Shown one piece after another: positions 1 to 13,292 of a stretch of 64,000 bases of DNA; positions within the stretch are counted from its first letter, which is position 1, and each line of letters starts with the position of its first letter. The notes under the pieces were generated by a model. That model worked only from the letters and a program-made list of their open reading frames with translations, was not told the origin of the DNA and did not search any database. This stretch comes from Strongylocentrotus droebachiensis (lineage: Eukaryota > Echinodermata > Echinoidea > Camarodonta > Strongylocentrotidae), in assembly GCA_035222895.1 (NCBI GenBank), contig JAVYIG010005346.1, positions 62,001-126,000 on the forward strand, written 5' to 3'. A program made the translations under genes and the position numbers.

Positions 1-277
1 GATCTTGATTTAAAAAAAACAAAAAAACAACATAATAACAATCCTTCACTTTTAATTTTTTCTGTTATTTTCTGCTTCCATCAAAGCTGACTGAGCTTTA
101 TAATTCATATAAGATTCCTTCCCCATGAATGACAGTGCATAAAAAACAGAGTAGTGATTGTAATGTCAGGCAAGCATCACGTACCCTTGGGGTTAGTGAA
201 ACCAACATTTTGTAATAGTTCAGATATATTTGTAATTTGTAACAGATTGTTCAATGGATGTTGATTGTTTATTTCAG

Positions 278-345
278 ATATTTCCGCTGCCTCTTATCTA
301 CATCTTGAATCTTGTGTTTGGATTAGGAAGCACACAACGTCTCAA
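278..345 (+). CDS. SLC35D: SLC35D exon (first in window)
   Basis: Follows the acceptor TTTCAG and ends at the donor GTGAGT. It reads [22 protein letters not shown], the family segment FPLPLxYxxNxxxGLxST. It ends two bases into a codon that the next exon completes as Asn. Because it starts in the middle of the protein, at least one upstream exon lies off the left edge. Confidence 0.92.
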
Positions 346-3300
346 GTGAGTACCGTATAACACAACCGGCTGTATAGGTCAAGATGGTATATACTTTTCC
401 TACACAATACATAATGCGTTTGTAATCCAAATCCTTTTTTGTTGTAATTGCTTGATTAACATTTGATATCGTATATGAGAATAATTGATTGATTTTGTGA
501 ACCCCCCCCCCCCCCCCCAAAAAAAAAAAAAAAATTATAATAAAGCCTTAAAAAAAAAAGAAGGTTGTATTGCCCTTTTAATATGATTTTTTTTACTGTT
601 TTTTTAGAAAAAAAATGTATTAAAGCATTCAAAACTGAGAAATATCAACCCAAAGAGGGAGTAAAAAAAAGAAAAAGATTTCCGACCGGCCGACCCATGT
701 TTTGGCACTTTAAGGGCAATACAACTTCTTCTTTTTTAGGCCTAACAATAGTAGTAATAATATTGAATAATAATAATGATAATAATGATAGATTAACAAC
801 AACAACAATACAATTAAATTTGAAAAATTAAAATTAAAAACGTTAAAATGGGTCATGAAAAAAAGTGATACATTGAATATTAGGTTTTGTCCTGGACCTG
901 TTTAATGTTTTTCCAAGTACTAGCCATGGTGGCCAATTAAAAAAAAATGTAAAAACAGTTGGTAATCTTTAAGTAATTGCCTCCCATAGCAAACTTATCC
1001 ATTTTATATATTTTGTGAAGTACAACTTATCATACTGTAACTTATGAGTCTAAATGTAATTAGCATGGACTGTAAAATGATCCAGATATCAATTGTTTTT
1101 AATGGATATTATTTCATTTTCTTTTCAGTCTTCCCATGTTTACAGTACTGAGGAGATTTTCCATACTCTTCACTATGATTGCAGAATTCTTAATTTTAGG
1201 GTAAGTTGCCATCAACTTCCTGAACTCCTACAGCGAGAAATTAATTATTTTAACCAGCAGCCGTCATTACTAGCAATTAATGTATTGGAATTGAGCTTTA
1301 TGTATCGGGATGATTACAAGTATACTTGATGGAGTAATCCCTTTGGCAGCTCACTTGGGAAGCTAAGCTATACTGGGATGGTAGGCAAGGCAAGTAGCCG
1401 CAAGGAATGCCATGAAGTGCAGAAATGGTGTGTGGACAAAGCACTTGACACTTTACAGTGAAATATCCTAAGTCCAGTGCAAGTAAAAGCCACCCTAGTA
1501 AACTTAAAATGAAGGCATGAACAAAAGTTAGAGGATCCTCACTCATAAAGTTACCAATATTTGCGAATTACAGGTATTATCAATGTCTGGTACGTTAGTA
1601 AGAATTTTTCATAGAAACTTTGAACTCTGTCATGCCATTGCAATATCATTAGAATTCTATTTGTGATTTTGGAAGAACATCTCTTTTTTTTCTTTCTTTT
1701 TTTTGTGATTTACCATATCTGCCACATTTATTTTCCTAAAATTTGAGTCCTATATGTACATGTATACTGTATGTCTTTTACATGTAATTTTAGAAGATTT
1801 TTGAGCAATATAAATGTATATTGTGCTGACAATCAATTGATGTTATTACTTGGAATGAATTCTAATAGCTGCTATGTTCTTCTTTTCCTTCCCGTTTTTA
1901 TTCTCAGAGTAAGAGCTTCCTCCAAGGTCCAGGTAGTGGTTATTTCTATGATTATTGGAGCTGTCATTGCAGCAAGGTAAGGACACAAACCTGTTTTGAA
2001 TTTTACCTCTTTCTCACTTATCATTTAATGATGGAAACTTCTGGAGTTTCACAGCAAAATGGGGGGGGGGGGTGGGTACAAAAAATACCTGGGACATTGT
2101 TTCATTTCTTGTTTCTTGTTAATAATCGAGCATCAGCGAATTTCCCAATAGAACCTAAGATTATATGTACTTAATGGCACAACTTTATGATATGAATTCA
2201 ACTAAACACAAAGTTGTATTTTCCTCATCTGATTATCTTCTAATTATCAAAATTTGGCAAACAGAGAATGCACACATCAGATAGTAGAGTCTTTTATCCC
2301 CTGAGCGTCTCTACTCACATGATTATTTACTCTGCATTATTTCTGAAGAAATATATTTAATGTATCCCTCCCCCGCCCCCAGATTTTCTGATTATCCATC
2401 TACATGTATTACCTTTCCGTCCTAGCAATGATTTGGCTTTGGATACATTAGGGTGTCTTGATTTGTTGTTGTTGATGATTTTCTGTTTATTCTTCTATCT
2501 GTCGCCTTTCTTTCCCTCCCTCCTAGCGATGACTTGGCCTTTGATGCATTAGGGTATTTCTTTATTCTAACCAACGATGTCTTCACAGCAGCGAACGGGG
2601 TGGTCATGAAGAAGAAACTCAATTCTAAGGTAAGGTATTTTAGGAGTTTGTAGAATCATGAAACAAGAAAGTTTGAATACAGCTGTCTTTGTTGAATACA
2701 TGTATCTTTTTTTAGAATTTATTACATGACAGATTTATTTCAAATTTTCTATAAAGATGCATTATACTCTAATGTACACAAATATTGTTTTGGTGATGCT
2801 ACTCCTAGTCTTGACAATAGTCCAGAGCCACTAGTGGCGATCTCTACGTCATCCTTTTGTTTCAGGGAGGGAAGAGGGGATCTTTGTCCCTCCTTCGAAC
2901 ATAAGGATGACACAAAATCGCTGCCACTGCTGGGGGATACATTTGCATTGCGCGGCAATACAGATTGCGATATTTCTAGTTATTGGTATTGTTATTCTTA
3001 TAACCAATGTTACTAGTAATATCGTTATTATTACTGTTGTCATTATCAGATTTTTTGTCTTATATATTACATGTACCAAAACATCCGTGGATCTATGAGA
3101 CCACATGTGAAATCTTAGATAAATGGGAAGAAAGAAAAAAGATTTTGCAGATGTATCATATTTTCTATTTTTGTAATTGTGGTGTGGCTGGGTGTGATTA
3201 TGTATGTGGTTGTGCATGTGTTTGCAGAAACTCATGAATGATTCAGTGCATGCAAGTCATGATGGCGAGTGGGGATGGGGAAGAGTGTGTGTCTGTATTG

Positions 3301-6300
3301 CTTGAACTTAATTGGTGGGGGGGGGGGGGTAATGTTGGCTGCCACCGTGATGGGTGAGGAGCATCAACTAGAAGATACTAATTTTTTATTTTTTGTTATA
3401 ATTTTAACTCTTTAAGAATTGTGTGTACATCCACGATCCATGAATGAATTGCACACACATGCACGTCACACACATTACTAGTAATTGCACCTACATTCAC
3501 AGCTAGACACAAATACAAACTAGTGACACACAACCGTTAAGTATAATTAGTTTTAATCACCGAGCAACAATCACCCTTTGTTTCAATGAGGGAATCCCCA
3601 TTACACCAATACAACCCATACAATAACATACAATTGCCTTTTTTGAACTATAGAAGGCGCTATCACTTTGTTTAGCATAACTATTTAATGTGCAATTTAT
3701 CGCACTGATGAGTTGTTTATTCTTTTTCAGTGAGCAAAAGTTAAGATAGATCGATACAAGAGATGGATCACAAAATTTGATTTTTAGGCACTTTTTTTTA
3801 GGTATGTCTGCGGTTTATATACTTACTAGTTTATCTTTCCTTTGCAAAGTACAAACACATTCTATCCCTAAGGCCTACGCTATGAACATAGCACTTGCCG
3901 TACGTGCAATGCACTTTCTCCACACTTAGGGAGTTAATGTGTCCTCTTGCACGCTTGGCCAGCTGTTGCTTGGGCCAAGTTGGGGGAATGAGGATTATTA
4001 ACCTTGATCAGAAGTTGCGTTCATACTGCTCGCACTGCCAAATCCTAATAACACTCTATTATTGTATACATTGTGCATCCACACTCATACCATGATACTG
4101 TTTAAGTTAATCTGGACTTAAACAACTCATTTATATTTACACTGTACTGACTAAAACTAGAATATGTAACAATGTGCTTTGGCATAATACATAGTTAATG
4201 GTACAGGGTAACCTCGCTATTCATGAGGACCCGCTATTCATAAGGACCGCTATTCATTGCTATTCATATTACAAAATCAGGATTGTTATTCATAAGGGTC
4301 CCTATCTATTATACGAGAAAAGGGTCCCTATTCATTATACGAGAAAAGGGTCACTATTCATGATATACTTGTTATACGTATACATGTACGTATTATGTAC
4401 TATGAATAGCGGTCCTTATGAGTTATGGCCCTCAATTTGAATTATGAATAGCGACTCTCATCTCACATTGTTATAAATAGCGGTCCTTATGAAAAACAGT
4501 CCTTATTTCTTTTTGACAAGTGACCCCCTTTTCGTCTTATAAATAGCGGTCCTTCAGGTATGGGAACTGACGCACTATAAATAGCGGTCCTTATGAATAG
4601 GGAGCAGACCCCAATGGCACATGTCCTGGGCTAAGAATATGTACATGTTTCCATGACGGAAAAGTAATACAAACTCAATGGGCGGTAGCACGTACAAGTA
4701 GAAACCATAATGGCAGGTTGATCAGTCTTTAGCTTTGATAAACCAGAGTGTTCACCGCGATCCCCCAATCGAATCAAATTTAATTGTTTTCCTTTATGTG
4801 TCACTATGTTGACCTCAAAGCTTTAACTCTCTAGGGTTTTCTTTCTGAAATATATCACTAAGAACTAGGCTACTAAGAACATCCTCTGGGAAACATTCCT
4901 TCTGTGCTTTATTTAAAAGCGCAATATCACTCTTCTTGGATCTCATAATAATTAGTTGACTACTAGCTTAACCAACAATTGTCTATAAAATTGAGCTATA
5001 AGTCAATCTACCATAGCTTCTAATAACTCATCACCTAGCATTTCCATTAAGAAATCATATAAACATGATAAAAGAACACATACTATTGCCTAATGAGCTT
5101 TCTACACTTTTAAAGATCATTTGTACACATAGTAGACCGTTATAATGTTATTCTACTCTCAGCCTTCACTAATCTATAAATTAACAAGTCATTTCTTGTC
5201 CCAAGTATTCACATTGATACTGAATAAACTTGTAACACCTCCTAAACTATTCATGTATTTCCCAATAGTCATCTGCATCACTTTGATCCAATACTTCCTT
5301 TTTCAGCAAAATTAATGAGCTTGAAAAGATACATCTTTAACAAATTATATTATATACTGACTCCTTACAATATTCAATTACATTGTGAAAGTAATGGTGT
5401 GTAATCAATCAGAAAAAGTTGATCATGGAGCATATACATGTAAGTATGGGTGTGTACTGGAAGGTTCTGTAATCATCAAAATGATAAGAAATTTGGCCCA
5501 GGCTTGGTAAAGTCACAAGCACTATACACAGAAAGATGTATATGGGACTCGCAAACATGTGGCATAAAAATGAGGCCCATGTTTTAAGCTGGTACAAGCC
5601 ATATTTAGAATATGAAGGCATTTGGAGAGCCATGCTCTTCAGGGAACATTTTTTCTCTGATGTTCTTCCACACTAGCATAACGATGATAACGCTCCCAAA
5701 TTATTTGTCACGTTCCCCCAGAAATCGGCCTTCTCTTTAAATCTGCACTAATTATATAGCACTACAGTAAACTTACAAAAAATATTATGATTTCCTCTAA
5801 CTGGAATCTCATCTACACATGCATGCTATTTCTCTTAGTTAAATCAGTACTCCATATTGACCACTTATCTTTGTTATTTATCTATGTATTATTGAAAAAA
5901 ACAATTTGTACTTTATTTGAAATGTATATGTAACATGAGAAATATCAAAATAAATGAAAATAAATGAAATGAAATATTCTACCTAATAAACAAACATAGT
6001 CTACTAAATGTATTCATTTTATGGTTACATACAAAGTAATCTGAGAGTTAAGAGAAAACAATACAGAGAGATCCCGTATTATCCTTTCTAACAAATAATA
6101 ATATAATGACTTTCATACTATGATTATGCATGCAAGTCTTTAATTACATTACATCAACCAATCCCATACTTGCTGCACTACTATAGACAGTGTAACAGTT
6201 AGTTTCTCAACAAGCGCATCCCCCCCCCCTCCCCCCCCCCCCCCCCCAAAAAAAAAAAACTTCCTTGTTTCACATTTTATAATCAGACCCTGACCTTATT

Positions 6301-9300
6301 CTAGTCTAAACAAACTTTAATTTCCAATAACATATTCTTTCATTCCCACCCAAAAATGACACTTTCCAGCAGGGGTCAAAAGGGCATACAGTTTCAACAA
6401 AACTTTCTAAAATCATCCCTGAATCCAGGGGTTACAGCAACTACATGTATCTGTCTGAAATAATGCACAATCATATAAATCTCCCCTTGGTTCGCTGTCA
6501 GGCAATTATGCTTCATAGACGGTCCATCGCTAGTTTATTTTTTTCTTGTGAAAACATTCTATCCCGAAGCATCCTTCGATCAAAAATTGAATCGTGCATT
6601 TGTAGAGTAAATTCTCAGCTACAATATAACACAATATGGGAGACATCAAAGTAGGGATACACAAGATATATTCAAAACAACAACAGAAAATAATACCTAA
6701 TTGAATAAAATTTAATTTTGTTTCCCTATAGTGGCCCTATGTTGATGTCAATAACATTCAAACAGCAAACGTGAAACATGAAATCGCATCTCCAATTCAT
6801 ACCCTATCAGAACATGCAAGATTGCGCAAGATGGGTGCAGCGTCTTTGCTGCACGGCATGCTGATTGCTATTTGCAGCGTGTAATAATGAGCACGCGTGT
6901 GTGCGTAGACTGCCCATAGAGTGCCATGCATAATTCCTCAACCATAGGCACCGCACAGCGTGCAGGCATCGCGCTAGCGCTATTGCTCACGATCACTGCA
7001 TGACTCCGGCCGCATATATGCGAGATAAGTATTTCAAGTGCAGTCGCGGCGTACGTCTTCAAATTATTATTTTTTCCATCATATAATCACATAAATTATA
7101 TAAATGAATACATGTACAATTCATAAATTACGATCGAAAAGAGATTGAATGAAATAAATAATAATATAAAAGTAGACATGGAATTCATCATGGTGACAAA
7201 TTAGGTGATCTGCCGTTTTGATCGAGACATAGCACATGTAGAAACTCAATGGGAGATTCGCTTCTTTAAAAATATCCCACGTCAATTTATATAACAATTA
7301 GAAAGTAGAAACCATAATGGCAGATTTTGCAGTCTTCTCCTTAAATCAGAATTTTGACCATGATCCTGTGTTCTGATCAAAAATTGAATCCCTGTACATT
7401 TGTAGAGTAAAGTCTTAGCTACAACATAATAAAATATGGGAGAAATCAACATAGGGATAGACGAGTTATATTAATATAATATTACCTAATTGAATAAAAT
7501 TCTATTGTTTTCCTTTTGGAATTTCATTGTCATTTTACCATGTCATTTATGAGATATGAAGCAAACATTATCCAAACAGAAAGAAAGGGGGGAAAAAAAA
7601 GATAGAACCTGACAAAATCATTATGTGCTCTGCTCTGCTACGCTACGCGGCAGATCACCTAGTTAACTTATTCAAAATCCCAAACAACACCAATGTACCA
7701 TTCGCAACTCCCTCATCCTCACATGTACACTCCACAATTATACAAATAATGCACTGTTGCGAGTGTGTTAGGGCAGGACCAGTGCACAAAGTTTAGTCAG
7801 TGCCCATATTGTGCGATATTGCACTGACTAACCGGAGTGCACTGAAACTGCCCTAACACACGAGCGAAACAGTGCATTATTGTTTTATAAGATGGGTCGG
7901 CAATACATTCTTACAATAGAGTCTAGATCTAGAATGCAGATAGATAGTTAGATCTAACTAGATCTAGGCCTAGCATATTCTTATGTTAGATCTACATATA
8001 TTAGGCTACTCTACAAAAGTAAAATATTGAATGACACGAAAGCGATATCAGTAGGTATCGAGCGTGCGTTATCAATTTTTGATGGGAGATGTTTTGCACG
8101 GTAGGAAAAAATAGTGACGGCTCCTGTTGAAGGATTGTGTTACACTTGTAGTCATGTATGAAAATCTTGTAATTAAAGTAAAAGGTATACTATATATGAA
8201 AATGATATAGAGACCACCTCGCTGTCCAAATATTAGGTGACAGATGGCATTTTTAGAATTTCTCAAGACTCCCCCCCCCCCCCCCCCCATCTCCAGCCAT
8301 CTCCAGCTTGAATATGATACTGGTGTTATTAAGGTGAAGGGGGTAATTAACTTGTGTTTATATAGAATGAAGATGAAAAAAAAAACCAGCAGTAGGCATA
8401 TTTATAATCATACTCATATGAATATGCAGTCTTGACAGGAAGAGACCGTTACATCACAGGATTTGATAATACAATTGATGTATCCCACTAAGCCATAGAG
8501 TCTTAAAACAATACCAAAGCTACTTACAACTCATTTCGAGCACTGATCAAGAAAAATCATGTTGTAGCTTTCCTTAGGTTCAAAAATAAATTCTAAGATA
8601 TCTATGAATCGATCTACGACAAACTGGGCACTTCGGATGGTCTCTGTAGAGTTTCTTAGCGCAACCTAAACATGTGCCTACATGTCCGCAAGGACTCAAA
8701 GCAGTGTTCCTTTTGGAATCTTGACAAATACTGCAAGGAGTATCTGTTTCCTGTCTTTTCAGCTTGGCTTGGGCATCCTCAAGAGCTCTTTGTTTAGCAG
8801 TAAGCGTAGCTTCGGTCGTACCAAGTTTTGTTTCTGTTGCTGAGAGTTTTGCTGCCGTCTTAACAGCGAGTCTCTTCTGCGTCGCAGTGATTCCAGCGAT
8901 TTGATCGTGGAGTTCTGCGTTTTTCTGCACCAGTTGACTCTCATCATCTTTCCATTTGACCGATGCGGCGGACGCTATCTCTATTTCAGTCTGCATTTCG
9001 TCAAGTTCGACACAAAGTGTGTTGAAGGATATTTTAGTCTCAACGTCAAATCTTTTCTGCATCTCAGCATTTTCACTGATTCTTTTGTAGAGATTTGACA
9101 TCACCTCCATCAGTGGCTCCTTTTCCTTCTCCGACTTGGCCAATTTGTTCTGCAATTCATTGACTTTCATCTTCAATGTGTGTCGTTCCATCATGTTTTC
9201 GAAGCGTTTCATGTGGTTTTCTTTCAATGCTTCAGTCGGCTGCTTAGAGAGTTTGTCTCGATATTTGTCAAAGGTTATTTGGGTCTCAACATCTGGCCTC

Positions 9301-12300
9301 TTCTGCGTCGCAGCGGTTGTAGCCATTTTATCGTAGAGATTTACGTTCATCTTCGTCATTCGACTCACTTCTTCTTTTGACTTGACCAATTCAGTCCTCA
9401 AATTTTCTAGTTCCTTCTGGGTTTCTGAGAGATTCCCGTTTGTTTTCAGTGTTTCAGTCTCCTTTTTGGGAAGTTCCATTTGGGTGTCAGACAATGATTC
9501 AGCCATTTTGTTTTTGTGTTTTATTGACTAAGGTATATTACTTTCACAGAGTCTTGCATTCGACTGATAGAGTTTCAGTTTAGTCTCTCAATGAATATCA
9601 CATTCATTTTCTAACCTACCTTTTAAATCTTTGATCCTTACCCAGAGCCCCAAGCAGGTTACTTTTCTCTGTTTCTTTTGGAAGTAATCTCTCCTTTTCA
9701 ACGAGTTTGTTTTAAGTTTCTCTGAGTTCAACTTCTGTAAAGTATAGTTGCTTTAGGAGGAAAACTGACCAAGGAAACTCAACTAAGAAAAACACATTGC
9801 CGCTCGAAGTTGGATGAGAAAACATATACTACAATGGTACCAATTCAATAACCAATGCATATCTATACACATTATGTATCGAGGGTGTATCCATATTTTT
9901 TAAATATTTTTCTGCATTCTATCTAGTCAGATTAAATTTTGCAAAGGGTTTCCTAGACTCTAGGATGATGTCTTTCATTGGAAGATGTCAAAGATGCCTT
10001 ACTATGAAACTACGGAGTCAGTCTGTGGTGATGATAATTTTGACAGTTGTAAATCAGACATGTTACTTGGAGACAAAAAATGAATATTTTGCACCATCTG
10101 TACCAGATTAAGGTTCTTGGTATAGGCAAAACAGACTAGTAATGGACGTGAATTCCTTCATCTATAATAGAGCTAGGATGTTTTTCTCCCTGACATCAGA
10201 CGGGTTTCTCTCTAGTCAATAAGTTGCTATCCATCTTACGTTGCCATGGTGAGGAGGTTAGAAGTGCTTGTCGGGTATCCATCCAGCATCCATCTAGCAT
10301 GTCAAACCATTCTAGTTTCCAGAAAGAAAAGAAAAGAAAAAAATGGATTAAACATTAAACCTTGTCCTCAGCATCACTCAATATACAATTTTTCGTTTCG
10401 ACAGCTACATGTATCTCCTTTGTCCACATTGGTTCTATATATAGATGGCCCATGTGCATGTAGAATCATGACAAAGAAAAACAATAAATGTGCAATGATC
10501 TTTTCATTACAGATACTATTATTAACTCATATCCTGCCATAATATAAGGCCGCATGCACGCTAATGTTATAGTGCTTTGTACACGCAAGCGGGCTATGGA
10601 TTGGCTGCTTAATTCACGCGAGTGAGCCACAGCTTAGCTGCTTAATTCACGCGAGTGAGCCACAGCTTAGCTGCTTTATGCATGCATGCTCGCATTCGTA
10701 ATAGCAGTTATTGTTCATGCTCATTGTACTGTGCATTGCACTATCAAGACCGTAGCACTGGATAATGCCAAGCCCTACTGTGCAATTAGCGCTGTGATGA
10801 TGTTATACATGTCTTGAACAGTAGATGGCGCTCTTCCAAAAAAAATCTGGCTTTTTTTTTTGTGTGTACAGTGTACAGTTTTTTTGTACAGTACAAAAAT
10901 GCTGTAGCACAGGGGGTATGAACGAGTTTTAAGCCAATAGCAGTCAAGTGGTTAAGGCTGTAATAGGCCATTTTCGTAATGTAACCAAATTTAATGCATA
11001 AGTCTTTGTGAAGTGCCTCAATACAAAATTATTTTATTCACCTGGTAAGAATAATAGTATTTCAATAGACATAATCCAAACTGCATACATTAGTTGTTGC
11101 CAGGTTGGACAAACATTAAGGCTTGACCTACTTAGCAACACTTGATATATGCAGTTTGCATTCTGACTATTGAATTACTATTATTCTTATCAGGTGAATG
11201 AAATAATTTGTATTGAGGCACTTCACAAAGACTTGTGCATTAAATTTGGTTACATTACGAAAATGGTCTATTGAAGGAAATTTAAAAAGGGAATGCATTG
11301 ACAAAAGTTTCAACATACTGTTACCGGTCATTCTATAAATTTCAGAACTTTAATTACATTTTAATGAAATGTAATCGTTTGTGCAAGACTTCGTACAGAT
11401 TCAATACAATAAATACACACCCGCTGATAGATAACACCACGGTCTCTTATTTAGCTTACCATATACACTGTAGATCAAACTTGAATAATATTCTCTCAAA
11501 TATATAGCTGCAGCAATGTAGATCATGAAATGCCACTGTATGGTGAAGAGCGAATGTTTAGTGATTACTTCTACAGTCTGGCTTCAAGAGAAAATAGATA
11601 GTTTCAATGTTCTGTTCAGGAACTCCACTTTCTAAGTAGGGAATGAGATCGTGGACGATATATCATGCCAAAGTTGTATTCTGTGCCTCAATACTTTGCC
11701 ATAATGATTTGAAAATACATGAAAGCGTCAAAGTTGTTGGATCGCTGAAGTATCAGGAATTCAGAACCACCGCTTGTGAATTGCATAGGCAGTGCTCAAA
11801 AAATCAAGCTACAATTTTATTCAATCTGTGAAGACAAAAGAGATATAAAGGGATCATAAATACTTGAACAATGTTTACACATAGAAATGATGACTTTGAC
11901 TCTATATCCAAACATCAACAAAGTTCATGGAAGCTAAAAGCCTGCATCAAATTAACTGTCTCTGCTTTTAAAAACTCAACATATTCTAGCATTGAATCAA
12001 CACACAAACAAATCAAAAAGCTTCTGACGGTACGGTTTCTTTGCTCTGTACTGAAACCAATATCAAATCAAATTACTATTTTAACTCCTTCTGATATACA
12101 GTGGAAACTCTGTTTACAAACTCACTAAGACCAAGGAAACTTCCCCGCTGAATTGAAACTTTGTTATATCTGCGCCCAAAACCCAATAACATGCAAAAGA
12201 AATGGAGAAGCAAAAGTCCCCTTCTTTAACTTGAGTTGACCAAAATGGTCACTAGTAATCTTTATAACGAGATTGCACTGAAGTTTATGCATGTAATAAA

Positions 12301-13245
12301 CATGAATACTAATCCAAACATCTTGTTAATCAAATGTAAGATTAAACCCCAAACTCTTTGTTTACATCATATCTCACAACTTTAATTTATAGAGCATACA
12401 TTTCCAGCTTATAAGCTTACATTGTTTTGTTCATTCATGTACCGGTATTACTAACTCAACTTTCTCACTTAAACTATCATAGCCAATAATAAGCCCTAGT
12501 TTAAATAATGTATTGAACCACCTAGAAACATTGTAAAAACATATCTTTATGAATGTAGCGATATTTAACATCACGTCTGTAAGTTATGCATTATTATTTG
12601 TAAGAGTAATAGACTTCCATTGTAACTTGTTCAATGTATCACTTCACAATTTTCTGCATAGCGATTAATTAATACACCTTACTCGGTACCCATTGATTAT
12701 ATTATTTCATTTTTTCTCAATAACCTGACCAAAATACATTCTTAAATTAACACATATGAAAAGTATGATATTTCATTGTTAAACTTACTTCAATGGCGAA
12801 ATTTCATGGCTACCTTGAAACAACAAAGTGAGACTTTCGTCGCCGAAACGTCCTTCCCAAATGAAAGAAACATGGCGTCTGCGAACACGTTACTCAGAAC
12901 TAGAATAAGCATAAATTCCATACGCTCTATGGTAGATGTGAAAAAATCTATGGTGTCTTGGAAATTAATAGGAAAACAAATAACGTATCTCCTTTTGACA
13001 AACCAGTTTTAGTATTCCCAATTACAGCGAAAACCTGTTTCATGTTGTTGCTTGAAAATGATTCAATACAGGACAAAGGTTGTTTTCTTTCCCTGTTTTC
13101 CAGTTAAAACAGCATTACATGCGTACATAGCCTTCGTTCTTGTCCACTAAATACAATAGCAAAATCTTGTTCTCTCGTTTTCTTGTTGACTGTTTACATA
13201 GATCTCTCTCTTCAAACACACACACACACACACACACATTCTCTC

Positions 13246-13292
<47 letters not shown>

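Noticed and set aside
7900-7995. Cluster of TAGATCT palindromes as an operator
   Set aside because: Short AT-rich palindromes of this kind are scattered; no gene start lies near.
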